This document shows positions 1-11,194 of a DNA stretch of 64,000 bases, in pieces. Numbering within the stretch: position 1 is the first letter of the stretch; the number at the start of each line of letters is the position of its first letter. A program made the position numbers and the translations under genes. The notes under the pieces were generated by a model. That model was not told the origin of the DNA. It did not search any database and was given only the letters and a program-made list of their open reading frames with translations. The stretch is from Gnetum montanum (lineage: Eukaryota > Streptophyta > Gnetopsida > Gnetales > Gnetaceae), in assembly GCA_015680685.1 (NCBI GenBank), contig MNCI01003467.1, positions 843,984 through 907,983 on the forward strand, read 5' to 3'.

Positions 1-59
1 ATCACGCGTGCTATGCTCATTTCGTATGGTTGAGTGTAGGGGTACCTCGCCACTCATCA
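1..59 (+). mobile_element. 3' end of a TGATGAG/CTCATCA-type LTR (B/D family)
   Basis: The first 59 bases closely match the last bases of the LTRs ending at 34440 and 43857, including the block GGGGTACCTCGCCACTCATCA (quoted here only to mark the LTR end). No tRNA-Asp-like primer site follows, so this is the end of a 3' LTR or a solo LTR rather than a 5' LTR. The rest lies outside the window. Confidence 0.8.
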
Positions 60-1620
60 GCCTTGGAGGTAGAAAACTTGCTGGACTGGACAGTGTACCT
101 TCAATGTGAACCATCATGATGTTGCACTTATGGAAATCCTTGCCTAAATTCCAAGACTCTGCTGAAGCATGAGAGTCCTGAAATTTTATGGTGTTTCACT
201 CTCCATGCTACAATGCTCCTATGCCTTGATTTCTTTCTTTTTTTCTAGAAAAATGTGACAAATATTTTATAGTTTTCCTTATTTCAGAAATAAAAATATA
301 AGTGAGAAAATATTTGAGTAAACTAAATCTTATCATGTCATCAACTTACATTACTTCTCTTAGCAATGACAAGAGGTGAGTTAAAGATCTATCAACTATC
401 AATCACAAGTCCTAATAAGAATTAAACTATGGGCATCTTATATCTTTGGTTATCCAAGTAAAGGTAGGGTAAATCCTTATTCTTAATTTGTATTACCCAA
501 GTATATTTTGCTTACCTAAATTTAAGAATATAAATTAACACAAAAGTAAAAAAATAAGAAAAAAGAAGAGGTAAAATAAATAGAAGCAAGGTTAATAAAC
601 TCCATGATTTTTATCTCATTTTGGAGCTTGAAGAATATAATCGTAATTCTATCATAATGACAATAGTATGGTCAAACTATCACATTTGGAATAGTGCACC
701 TTGATCTTGCTCCTTAGCATCCACTTCCTATCTTGCTTCACTTGGCCTTGCCACTTATCTTTACTAGCTTTACAACTTCATGCTAAATTGACTACTAGTT
801 CCTAGGTATAAATACCTTAGGTCAAACCTCCAAAGGTCATCTCAATAGACATGCCCATTATTATAGCATATTCTTTCATTAAGGATCTTATTACAATAAT
901 TACATGACTTGTTACATATGGACACCATTATGTTTATGGAATAGCTCCATTTGGGAATGGGAACGTGACGTAACCAAAAATTTGAATGAACACTTATTGT
1001 GATGTAAGATTAGCTACTAGCGACTTGTATACATCATTAGGGAGAACAATATTAGTAAAAGAAGACATCTCAAATTTTTGCTTACCAGCTTGTAAATTTG
1101 CATTCTCAAAATTAATAGAAACTCTTGAAGCAATAAAAGAAGTAGAAATTTTGACTTCAATTGAAGAAATTCAAGATAATTTAGAATTCCCTAGAGAGAT
1201 CATATTTGCCAGAGAAATATTAGATCTATTGGAAAAAAATTAGATCCAATAGAGAAACCCGTACTTTTGTTACAGTATGCTCTAAACAATGACGATGTTT
1301 CTATGACTTGTTAGAACTAACAACATTATTGTAAGTTAGAAATTAGAATTAAATTTGGTTTACAAGTCACATGTTTGATTCCAACAGGTATATTGACTTA
1401 GTGTTGGCTTTAAATCCATGAGTACATATAATTTTAATTGATTTTTTTAAGGCTATGATGTAATACCCCAAGAAATTAGGATCAAAGTATGACCTTTTTT
1501 TTTTTCAACAAAAGTATGACCTTTTTTTTCACAAAAGAGGAATGGATACCTCAATCTAAAAAAGGATAAGCACATAAGCTAAAATGCCATTTAACATATT
1601 TACATGAACGATCTGTGGCT
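60..1620. other. AT-rich spacer, no supported gene
   Basis: This stretch is AT-rich with long A/T runs and no recognisable domain. An 85-codon open frame at 986-1243 (+) has no recognisable family and no promoter-like context, so it is not called as a gene. No element ends were seen. Confidence 0.5.
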
Positions 1621-1668
1621 AGAAAGTACTTTGCCCGTTGAGTCGGTTAACACTGACAGTCGCACATG

Positions 1669-1681
1669 GAATATTCGAGCA
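1669..1681. promoter_or_regulatory. heat-shock-element-like site, distal
   Basis: The bases read GAA TA TTC GA GCA. This is two perfect inverted GAA/TTC units plus a third with one mismatch, close to the trimeric heat-shock element nGAAnnTTCnnGAAn. It lies about 490 bp upstream of the predicted TATA box of the heat stress factor gene. Single sites this short arise by chance. Confidence 0.35.
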
Positions 1682-1732
1682 TTAAGCAAATGCCTGACAT
1701 TGTAGAATGAATCCTGGGCTTAAACGAAGAAC

Positions 1733-1738
1733 CACGTG
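1733..1738. promoter_or_regulatory. G-box CACGTG
   Basis: A perfect CACGTG palindrome lies about 600 bp upstream of the heat stress factor start codon. G-boxes bind bZIP and bHLH factors in plants. Function here is inferred only from position. Confidence 0.3.
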
Positions 1739-2090
1739 CAATCTTAAGTCGAAATTCACCATGAAATCCGCAGCAAAGTACGCTGCAGAGGCTGCCAAAA
1801 GTGTGAGGGGTTCTGAAAGCGTAAACTACCAGATCAGTGCTAAGCTAAGCATGGAGGACACTTTATTACAAAAACACCACCGGCATGAGGTGAACAGATC
1901 AGTTTTACTGCAACAAAGATTGGGCAAATGGGCGGAGGATTTTGACTTCAAAGCACAGCTGTAAATGGAACAGCAGCCACAAGACCCAGATAAAATGCAA
2001 CTGCAGCTCAATGTTGCTGTCTGGTTTTGTTTTTATATGTGAAAACAGCCACTTCTATTGACTTTGGGGACCAAGGCTGGTCTCCCATTA

Positions 2091-2104
2091 TTCGTGGAAT
2101 TTTC
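2091..2104. promoter_or_regulatory. proximal heat-shock-element-like site
   Basis: TTC gtg GAA tt TTC: the GAAttTTC core at 2097-2104 is a perfect inverted pair, with a third TTC at 2091-2093 one base out of register. It lies about 55 bp upstream of the TATA box, the usual place for a functional heat-shock element, and suggests self- or cross-regulation by Hsf proteins. Confidence 0.45.
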
Positions 2105-2156
2105 GCAGCCGGACCTGATGCTGATGCAATGCTGCTTCTCTTCGTAATTGCGGACC

Positions 2157-2163
2157 TATAAAG
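2157..2163 (+). promoter_or_regulatory. TATA box of the Hsf gene
   Basis: CCTATAAAG lies about 175 bp upstream of the start codon, which would give a 5' leader of roughly 145 nt. Between this box and 2335 there is only one other ATG, that of the short upstream ORF. Confidence 0.5.
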
Positions 2164-2292
2164 TCAAGCCTGCTCCCACCCAAAAAAGGCCTAGCAACCA
2201 TTTTGTGGGTTTAAGTGCTGCCCAAGAAAATTGCCCTGGAACAATCGTGTCGGGAAAGTGTTGCAGAATTTGGATTTGGGTTCTTGTTCCTT

Positions 2293-2319
2293 ATGCCGAA
2301 TCTGCAGCAGCAGAGATAG
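2293..2319 (+). CDS. 8-codon upstream ORF in the Hsf 5' leader
   Basis: ATG at 2293 opens an 8-residue peptide (MPNLQQQR) closed by TAG at 2317-2319, 15 nt before the main ATG. It is the only ATG in the predicted leader. Upstream ORFs are known to repress translation of some plant Hsf mRNAs, notably HsfB types. A regulatory role here is an inference; the peptide itself looks arbitrary. Confidence 0.4.
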   Translation: MPNLQQQR

Positions 2320-2334
2320 ATTTCAGCAGTAATC

Positions 2335-5300
2335 ATGGGCGGAGGATCACAGCAAAATAATCAGTCCAGCAACAACTGCAGCAGCAGCAATGGCGGAAGC
2401 AGCAGTAGCAGCAGCAATGTTCCCCCTCCATTCCTTACAAAAACCTACGAAATGGTGGACGATAGCTCCACTGATTCGGTCGTTGCGTGGGGTCCTTCAA
2501 ATAACAGCTTCATCGTCTGGAATCCGCCCGAGTTTTCCAGGGACCTGCTGCCCAAGTATTTCAAGCACAACAATTTCTCCAGCTTCATCAGGCAGCTCAA
2601 CACATATGTAAGATAATGAAAGAGATTTAAGGTTCTGTTTCCTTTTTATTTTTCTAAAATTTTCAGCTGTTTTTATTCTCTGTGATTTTGTTCAAATAGG
2701 TTTGGCTTGTAATTGAGTTTTGCCGAATCGAGGGACTAGCAGATGTCTACGTAGGGTTCAGTCATTGTTCAAATTAATTGAGTTGTGCTGAATCTAGGGA
2801 CTAGTAGATGTCTCCGTAGGGTTCAGTGATTATTTTTTTTTTCCAAATAATAATGGGTACGAGAAATTGGATTACCTTAGTTTAAAGATAGGACTGTTTC
2901 AATCTCGAACTAAAAATAAAGAACTCTAGAATTTACAAAGCGTTTTTAGATACCTAGGTCCTGCGCTTTCCTGGTGTTTCTTATCTGGAATTTTTCAGAA
3001 AGAGTTGTTTGCTAGGCGGTTGATTGAATTTGTGTTATTATTCTTTCTTGTACGGAGTATTTTTTTGTCTCTATTTTGATATTTTGGTTCTGAAATCTCT
3101 GTTTGTTCGAAGGACCGCAATGATGCTTTCATGGGGTTGAATTGATGTGCTGGTTTTCAAAAGTTCTATCCGTTTTTACGTTTGTTCTTCATCTTGCAGG
3201 TCCCATTGTCATCGTATGGATATGCTTTTCTGCAATGATGTCTCAAATCTGTTATTAAATTAACAGCAATTTTCTCTATTAGAATTTAGTCTGTGATAGT
3301 GAACAACTGGAATAAATCCATCATCAGTCTTTAAACACTAGCGTTAGCTTTTACAGGTTTGATTTAACACCACTTGCCAGTAGGTTTCAGCTTTCAGGAA
3401 AGGTTTGGCAAAGGCTAGTGTCTCTCCCATCAAAAGGGCAGTTATTACAACCTTCTGCCTATCTCATTTTGATCAATGTTGCCTATCTTATATTCAATAA
3501 GCTGACCTTTCAGGAGAAGGTCCTAATCTGCTCTAGCTGAAATATCTTGACTTTTCATTTACCATTTTGAAAAATACGATTACTGATGAATTTCTCCTTA
3601 TTATTTTTTTTAAAAGGCTGCAGAAGATAGATCTCTTTGCCAATGTTAATAGGTAGGTTGGAACTTCCAGTTGCTTTGGGAATATGCAAACTTTGAAGCT
3701 TCAATGCTGCCAATGTTTCTCCTTTTTTGAGATGAATAATGGTGAATAAGTAATCATAAAGGGTCATTACGTGGGCCTTGATGCTTATCCTGCAGAGGCA
3801 AGGTCTTGGGAGGTTTAGTAGATAAGCTAAAGCCTAACTTTTTTTCAAGTGGCTGTGCCCAGGCTTGTACTCAGGTTGTATGACTTGAGAAACAAGTACT
3901 TTACCATCATTCCAAATGAAGGTCCCTATGAATGATGGTGAATATGTTATTTAAATTTTATTTTATTCTTTGTTTTTGTTCAGTAAATTATACATCTTGG
4001 GTGACACTTTTCACAGTTGATCATGTTCTCATTTGGTAGACTTTTTTGGTATTCTGTCAGCTGTTCCTGGTTGCCTGATTTCCAATACCATAAGCTATTT
4101 TTATCACTTGGGTTTATTTGTCAGCTCTGGCCATTCCATATATTTTCTTAATTATGCCTTCTTGAGATGAACACTTGAGAGTATTTTGCCATTTGTCATG
4201 CTAGCAAGAAAGGTGATTATCTGCCCTTGCTTAATTATGGCTTCCTTCCTAAGTAGAGTAAGAACCCAAACGAATTCTGCTAGTATGGTCATTTAGTAGT
4301 TGAAGAATATCTGATTTGGTTTGTTGAACATTTTAATGCACACCTTAGATGTGTTCTAAAGACATCATTTTGGTGCTGTTCATTTTGTTCCAACTAGCTT
4401 TGCTGATGGTTGCTGTAATCATGACTGGGTTGTATTCGTTTTAGGACGGCTGTCCATGCATGGTTGTTTGACAAACTAAAATTGCATGTCTGATGCTTTT
4501 CGGAAATTCTCATGCCAAACCATCCCCATTTATGATAATGAAGGCTGCTTAGTTTGGCGTCTCAGGAATTGCAAATGAATGTTGGCCAATTTTTCCTAGC
4601 GACCTTTAGTATGCTACCTTGCTCTCTCTCTGGGTGAGCTTTTTACAAGCATTTCTGAAATGATTTCTTATCATTTCAGCCTTGATGGATTATTTCCAAA
4701 GATATTCATCCTTAGTCATCAGATTAAATTTTTTAGGGATAGATCCTCACTATGAAACGTTCATCATATTCATCCTTAGTCATCAGATTAAATTTTTTAG
4801 GGATAGATCCTCACTATGAAACGTTCATCATTCTCAGATATTCAATAATTGTTGTCTAATAAATAAGAGGAAAATTGATATAGACACAACTTTAGGGACC
4901 AGCATATTAGAAAGATCATAAAACCTGGGGAACGAGATGCTATCTATTTAGGCAACATTATTCATTTGTTGTAATTCTTCTTCAATGACATCTTTTACAA
5001 AGAAATTCTATTTCACCTTTTTTCTGGTGTGGGGCGCACTCTTCATCTTTATTTTAAGGATGAAACATTTGTTGCTGTGCAGCATGGTTGAATAAAAGTT
5101 TCCTTTGACATTTCATAATTGCAAATGTAATGTTCCTACCGTAGCTTTGGAGGCTTCACACCCAAATTTTGCTGTTGGTTTGATTACTTAGTACTCTTTT
5201 ATTTCATAGAAGTTGCTAGATATGTCTTAAAAAAAGATTCAGTTTTATTTTTTAAAGATAGTGTGCATTTGAAACGACTGTATTTTTTAGTGCCCCAAAG

Positions 5301-6589
5301 TGTTAAATTTTTACCTATCACAAGGACTCGTTTCTTGAAAATTTCAGTTAGCCTCAGTTCTTTTGGAAATTGGCAAACTGCAAACAGCTGATTATTAGTG
5401 TTGGTGTTAACAGGGCTTTAGAAAAATCGACCCAGAGCAATGGGAATTTGCTAATGAAGAATTTATCAGGGGGCGTAAAGAGTTGCTGAAAAATATTCAT
5501 AGACGAAAGCCTATCCACAGTCATTCGCAGCAAACCATATGCAATGATACAGTAAAAGATGAACTAGATGAGGAAATCAAGAAGCTTAAGCAGGAAAAAA
5601 ACCAATTTATGAATGACCTTCTCAGGCTTGGACAGCATCAGCAAGGCACTGAGGTGAAGATGCAGTGTTTGGAGGATCGTTTGGAAGCAATGGAACTTCG
5701 CCAACATCAAATTGTATCGTTTCTAGCTGACGTTATTCAAAAACCAGGGTTCCCGGTACACTTTGTACATCCCAATAACCTTGTAGATGCGGCCAATAAG
5801 AAAAGGAGGTTGCCGAAACAAGGTCGTTCAGACCTTGGAGAGAATGAATCATCCGAAACCCAGATTGTGAAGTATCAGACTCCACTAGTGAGTGAATCTT
5901 CTCAGGCTTATGGGTCTGTTAGAATTATAAACACAGAGTCATTTAATAGGATGGAAAATTGCCTAAACACACTTGAAAGTTTTTTCTATGATGTTGGACA
6001 GGCATGTGGTGAAATTTTGGGTGAAGTAAATGCTTTTAGTGAAACATCAAGTCTAGTAGAGATGCCTATGTCATCAGGATTTTCAGACATGAGCATGTCT
6101 CCGGCAGCATCACAGATGCAGGCTTCCTGTACACTGTCTAGTGCTCATGCAACAGTTGCTGCTGTTTCCCAAGCAGCAGAAGGAGACACTGATATTGCCT
6201 GTCAGACTAACTTAGCTCTGACTCTTTTCCAAACTGAAACTTCAAGTAATATGGAACAAATGAGAGAGACTAGTGATCTAGACAAAAGGGCACATGTAGG
6301 ATACAAGGACACTGCCATAGATGTCAATTTAGAGCCAGAAGCAATAGAGATTGCTGATGATAAAGCTGAAACTGGCAGAAAAGGAACTTCTGGTGTCAAT
6401 GATTTATTTTGGGAACAATTCCTTACAGAATGCCCTCACACAACAGAAGCCCATGAGCCTGAGCCGCTTCAGGAAAGTAGAAGCAAAAGACAGAATGGAA
6501 AATCTTCAGAAAGTGGGAGCAACTGGAACAGCATGCAAAACTTGGACCGGCTTACTCAGCAAATGGGACAACTGGCATCAACAACTTAA
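2335..6589 (+). CDS. class A heat stress transcription factor (HsfA4/A5-like), two exons
   Basis: A DNA-binding activator of heat and stress genes, expected to act in the nucleus as a trimer. Exon 1 is 2335-2607 and exon 2 is 5414-6589, giving 482 residues. The intron (GT at 2608, AG at 5412-5413) splits the DNA-binding domain between Tyr91 and Gly92, the position conserved in plant Hsf genes. In order: a Ser/Asn/Gln-rich N-terminus (1-28); DNA-binding domain (about 31-124), with [11 protein letters not shown] ending exon 1 and [12 protein letters not shown] opening exon 2; heptad-repeat HR-A/B (about 138-196) with a class A-type insert; basic nuclear signal NKKRRLP (219-225); AHA activator motif [10 protein letters not shown] (421-430); and a Leu-rich export-like end ([11 protein letters not shown], 468-478). 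The [11 protein letters not shown] stretch and the AHA/export pair fit the A4/A5 group, most like A5. It is the only intact host gene in the window. Confidence 0.93.
2608..5413 (+). other. Hsf intron, 2.8 kb, with two internal tandem duplications
   Basis: The donor is TAT|GTAAGA and the acceptor TTAACAG|GGC. The intron holds no recognisable element or ORF. It contains an older, diverged duplication of about 65 bp (2711-2766 and 2776-2831) and a near-perfect 64-bp tandem duplication (4702-4765 and 4766-4829). Confidence 0.85.
4702..4829. repeat. 64-bp tandem duplication in the intron
   Basis: The block beginning ATATTCATCCTTAGTCATCA at 4702 repeats from 4766 with no obvious mismatch. This is a recent slip or unequal exchange within the intron. 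Confidence 0.9.
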
Positions 6590-6936
6590 AATTCTGGTGC
6601 AGGGCAAGGTGTTCATGTTTGTTTTGGCATATGATGGATGATGTAAACTGCAACTAACTTGCAACCCAAAATGCTCGTAGGGTTTTTGTAAGTAACTGCA
6701 TCGGATTTCACCTTCTGGTGAAAAAGCAGCTTGTGTACAGAAAATGTGATGTGTTTATTCTTCCACCAGTTGGCCTATGTTGACAGGATGCTGTAGAATA
6801 GATGAAAAGGTTTAATTTTGGATGAAATTTCCCTTTTGACATTTCCTGTACGAATTGACCTCTGTCCATATGGATTTTTTTTGGCAATAACTATTAGGGT
6901 CACTCTTACAGATGCATAATTTTTAATCTCACAATT

Positions 6937-6942
6937 AATAAA
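6937..6942 (+). terminator. candidate poly(A) signal of the Hsf gene
   Basis: AATAAA lies about 350 bp after the stop codon in AT-rich sequence, a normal length for a plant 3' UTR. No cDNA evidence is available, and nearer non-canonical signals are possible. Confidence 0.3.
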
Positions 6943-8713
6943 TACATAAACGAGCAAGAACCCTGTATTCGTTTTGAATACAGACGCAAACCTAATAATA
7001 AGCACACTGATAAATCCGAGAACTAATTAACTGGAAGTGATTACATTACATGAAAATACGTCTCTTAACAAATTTAATGAATTTAAGTGGTTTCAGCCAC
7101 CAAATCCATTTAGACATTCATTTTATTAATCGATAAAGCAGGACATTTCAAAGAGGTGTAAGCGGAACCCTAAAAATATAGAGATTCCGCTACCTGAAAT
7201 GCTGTAGTTTGGCAAAAATAATACAGGAAAAGAAATTAAACAACCACAGGGAATATCATTTGTTTATATACGAGATATCCTCTCTTGCATACAGCAAATT
7301 ATTATTTGATCCTGATTATGGGTGTGATCCCTAACTTGGAACTTAAAAAAACTGTAGGGGCTATCTTAGATCGTGGATGGTTTGCACGATTACATCATAG
7401 TTTAGCATAATCAGTGTAACCGTTGGAATCAAACCGGAAATTCTTAACCCATAAAAGATGAAAGCATTAAGCAATGACTTTTGCCTCTCTGATTCACTTC
7501 AAAAACTGGGATAACTGAACATGGTGCTTTAAAAGCATACAGTATAAAACTTTCAATTTCAGTATAACGGTGCAAACATGGTCTTAAAAGATTGTTATCA
7601 ACCATGACAAAAACAGCAAGGACTGTCTCCATCCAGCAAACATAGCAGACCAGAAACATAAACAAGGACCCACGTAAAAACACCACCGTACAAATATCTT
7701 CTCCTGTAAAAAAAAAAACAATCTTTGTCATTTCACGGATTACCGGCACAATGGTCTTTGCTGATCCACACCACAGTTTGACAATAACTGTTCTAGATTT
7801 GTCACTTGTCAAAATGCTTGATTTTACTTCATGATGCCAGTGCTGGCCTTTCTACGGCTCTTTCCAATTAAAACAGCTTTGATTTCTCCACAGATGGTTC
7901 TGGGTTTTCCCGTCGCCGAGAATCTGTGGAAGATTGAAGGAAACTTCCACCACTTTCCACTCGTCTGAAACAGACAGACACGGTTTTCTCTCATACTCGC
8001 ATTGTTGACACTATAGGTGTCAAAGCTGTACACGGCTTTCTGCCATCGTATTATATCCTCGTCCAATCAGGAATAGGAGATTCCACTGTATGTGGAATAT
8101 CAATCCAGCGTCAAATCCATAAGATAATGACGATAGGAATTATTCCACATGAAAGCAAATGATTTAACGTTAGCCACTGGCATGAATCTTGTGTCTGGAA
8201 CAATTGCCGAACCAAGTTAAAACAGCCAAAACAAGAGTCTATACCAGAGTCGGAGAGACGGGTCAAATTTGCAAATTTGAACAGCTTTCGCTGTCTCCGG
8301 ACTCCGATCCTGTTGGACGTCACAATCTCTCTCTCTGCTCCGTCTCTTAGAAAAGTTTCCAGAAACGTAATGATTCTTTTGGGAAACGGGCGCATGAGTA
8401 ACGGATATTTTTTGCCCACGCTGTCTTTTCAAATGGAAGATAATCTGCCTTGGAAATACAGATGTTTCTCGCTTTGGCCGAGGCTAGAATACAGCTTGGC
8501 TGGGCAGAATCCAGCTAAATTTTGGGATTAAAGTCGCTAATATTAAATGCGGATCTTTCATAACGATTGTTCATTTGTGTGATACCGTGTGCCCGATAAT
8601 TAAGGATCGGTAAAATCTGGCTGAAATCCGGGTGGAGAAGCAATGAGCGGTAAAATCTGGGAGGAGAAGCACGGTGTTTGTTTCTTTTACGTTGTAAGAT
8701 TTTGGTTCGGTTC
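6943..8713. other. single-copy-looking spacer, no assigned gene
   Basis: Between 7800 and 8720 the DNA keeps many CpG dinucleotides and is less AT-rich than the surrounding repeats, as expected of unmethylated host DNA. Minus-strand open frames at 7824-8066 and 8111-8419 (80 and 102 codons) and at 7444-7812 match no family I recognise. They could be parts of an unrecognised gene or of a non-coding transcript. No splice-linked series could be built. Confidence 0.4.
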
Positions 8714-8886
8714 AAGCATGGACACAGCTATTTGAAAGAGGTTAGGCTTGCTCACCCATTGTCTTTCCAAGACCTCATCCTAGCAGGATGAGCATTGAAG
8801 CATGGACACAACTATTTGAAAGAAGTTAGGCTTGCTCACCCATTGTCTTTCGAAGACCTCATCCTAGCAGGATGAGCATTGAAGCA
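8714..8886. repeat. 84-bp tandem duplication with an internal hairpin
   Basis: Two copies (8714-8797 and 8798-8881) starting AAGCATGGACAC, followed by a few bases of a third. Each copy contains the inverted repeat CATCCTAGCAGGATG. The copies differ at only a few bases. Confidence 0.9.
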
Positions 8887-9070
8887 TTGAACGTGTGAGT
8901 GATGATTCTTACTAATGTAACATAAGAAAAAGGAACAACTACACTCTTTAAAATGTTAACCATTTGTAAAATTTATAAAAAGATGCACATTCAAATTTTA
9001 TTCATGTCAAAACTTAAGTTAAATTATAGACAAAATACATGTGTTTTGTTCACTTGAATTGTAGCCAAAA

Positions 9071-9215
9071 TACAATGAGGTGTTAGTTTAGTGGTACAGG
9101 TCTTGGCTTGGTAACTCTAGGTCACACATTCAATTCTACTAGGTAGCACTAAGTTATAAACTCCTATAAATCTTGGAGTGTACCTATGTTTCAATTATTT
9201 TGGATTCCAACACCT
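9071..9215 (+). mobile_element. tRNA-derived SINE-like repeat, copy 1
   Basis: The 5' part resembles a tRNA gene. An A-box-like TAGTTTAGTGG lies at 9084-9094 and a B-box-like CATTCAATTCT at 9127-9137, with tRNA-like spacing. An unrelated tail to about 9215 follows. A second copy, in the opposite orientation, lies at 32345-32482; its A-box reads TAGCCTAGTGG, a perfect match to the consensus. Two similar copies with pol III boxes support a SINE family. Confidence 0.6.
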
Positions 9216-9790
9216 TCCACTTAAATGGTCGACAAAATACATGTGTGTTTTGTTCCGGGTTAAAACTTAACTTGAATTGTAGACAAAATACATACATTTG
9301 GGGTGTTAGAGTTTGAAAAAATAACTATAAGAACGTCCTAGACATATAGTGAACATGATATTTACTCCATTGTCCTATCAATGATGGTTTTTAAGGCCCA
9401 TGGTATTGGTGTTTTCAATCATCATCATGCTTTATTAATTATTCAAAAGTGGACTCCCTCTCTTAATCTAGCATCTTTTAAATTTTAAAAGGTTTCTTAT
9501 TTTGCTAAATTGCCAAATCTTTTATTGATTTTTGAAAAAATTAAAAGGGATATTATTTCTCAAAGTGGGCCAATCAAGCATTTTAAAACCCTAGTTATAG
9601 CTGGTGGGTTTTCTAGAATATGATATATGATCAAGATGGATTTTGATTTCTTAAGTGACATTAACACCAAGCTACTACAAACATTAATAGGATTTCTTCT
9701 ACAAATGTTGTAGATCTTGATAAGGCTTTTTTACAGATGGTGCAAGTCTTGCAATGATTTCTTTTGTTGATATTTCAATATTTAGCCCAC
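9216..9790. other. spacer without a recognised feature
   Basis: AT-rich sequence with many stops in all frames. No LTR end, tRNA or conserved domain was seen. Confidence 0.4.
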
Positions 9791-10007
9791 TGATGAGACT
9801 TGATATGTTAGGTAGTTGAGTCACGGGGATATGATGAAGCATCATTTTTTCAAGTGTATTAGTCGGCTTAGATATCATAGATGCTATGTGACATCTACAT
9901 TATAGCATCCCTATTGGTGCATCTCAGTTGGCTGCTACATTGTAGATGCTATATCACATGTACCATAACTTAGTTATGTCAAGGCATCCCCATTGACACA
10001 TCCCCGT
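9791..10007 (+). mobile_element. possible U3 fragment of a related LTR
   Basis: The stretch starts with TGATGAG and holds short direct and inverted repeats (CATCTACATTATAG and TACATTGTAGATG types), in the style of the U3 ends of this LTR superfamily. It is not part of the LTR of element A, because the 3' LTR of A begins at the equivalent of 10008. It may be a broken LTR into which A inserted. Confidence 0.3.
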
Positions 10008-10873
10008 TGATGAGCATCAAAGTGTCGTGATGATAGGCCCCCATTGACATGGCCTCGTCGATGGGCCCCCATTTATGTGGTGTTGCCTCATTGATGGGGT
10101 CACGTCGACGTAGCATTTACTATGTCTACAGGGCCTCGTTGACGTAGTACTGTAGCAAAAACTATAAATACAAGCTCCCAGATGTGTTTATGGATCATCG
10201 AAGTCAACAGGAGTCATAGCTGTGTTTAGCATTGTTGTACCTAAACCACACTAGTATGTACAACAATAAAGATGAGCCTTTTGATTAAACCTTACAACAC
10301 TTAGAATAGATTAATGATTTATTTATGCATTTATTGTTTTCATGAAATATGCAATTAATTAAGATAGATTGGATTTTAAGCAATTTGTTAATTAATTAAG
10401 CTAAATAGATTAAGTACATAAGTACAACTGCTTCTAGCATAAACATGTATTTGCTTGGTAATCCCAATAGCGTTATTGCTTAATGCACCTAGTAGTGTAG
10501 TGCTTGGTAACTCAACAGTGGATACGTGGGTTCATGACATGTACGGAAACTGGAACTAGATGCTTATCTTAGGATTAGTTAGAAACTAGTTAAGTGCTTA
10601 AATTAGATTAGTTAAATTATTTCATCTCTCTACTCTAAGCACCGAAGAACATAAAACATAAAACAATAAAAATCATATGCCTTGATTACAATTAACCATA
10701 CATTTGTATATCACAAGTGTAATTGGGAAGACAATGAACGACCTTAGGACAAGGTTTACTTCCTAGAAGAGTAGTGTATTGGAAACTATAGAGTATGCAG
10801 AATTCAACTAGATCGTGTGTGAATGCTTCATGATTCATGTGGTTGGATGTAGGGGTACCTTGATTGCTCATCA
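10008..10873 (+). repeat. element A 5' LTR
   Basis: An 866-bp LTR from TGATGAG to CTCATCA. The U3 holds repeated GGCCTC(G/A)TTGA(C/T)-type motifs and a core CAGGGCCTCGTTGACGTA at 10129-10146. A TATAAATA box follows at 10163-10170. The R-U5 half shares with B, C and D the blocks around 'TTGGTAATCCCA' and the end 'TAGGGGTACCT'. Confidence 0.88.
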
Positions 10874-10874
10874 T

Positions 10875-10893
10875 TGGCATGGTTGCTGAGGAA
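10875..10893 (+). other. element A primer binding site (tRNA-Asp type)
   Basis: One base after the LTR, TGGCATGGTTGCTGAGGAA aligns with TGGCGCCGTTGCCGGGGA, the complement of the 3' end of plant tRNA-Asp. Most differences are C-to-T or G-to-A changes. Confidence 0.65.
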
Positions 10894-11194
10894 GTGCAAG
10901 GTGGTATATACTCATTCAGATTAGTATGTGCCTGATTTCACCTTCATCCTACACCAGGATGAGTAATTGTGATGGCATGATATGGAGGGCAACATTGTAA
11001 TGCCCCCTAATTGATCGGTGTCCATGATGATGCTTCGAACTCTTAAGAAGTTAGGCATCCAAGATCTTCAAGAGGAATACATTGTGCATGAATACGACTA
11101 CCAGGACCACCATCCAACTGACACACAATGTAGGAGAGATTGACACTAGGAGAAGCATCATGAGGTTGTGAAGGGGAAATAGTTCACCAATCCC

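Noticed and set aside
1707-1964. 85-codon ORF upstream of the Hsf gene
   Set aside because: It lies in the presumed promoter, contains the G-box, and matches no family. A distal first exon cannot be excluded, but nothing supports it.
9791-10873. Start of the 5' LTR of A at the TGATGAG at 9791
   Set aside because: The 3' LTR, fixed by its polypurine tract at 21881-21890, begins with sequence matching 10008, not 9791.
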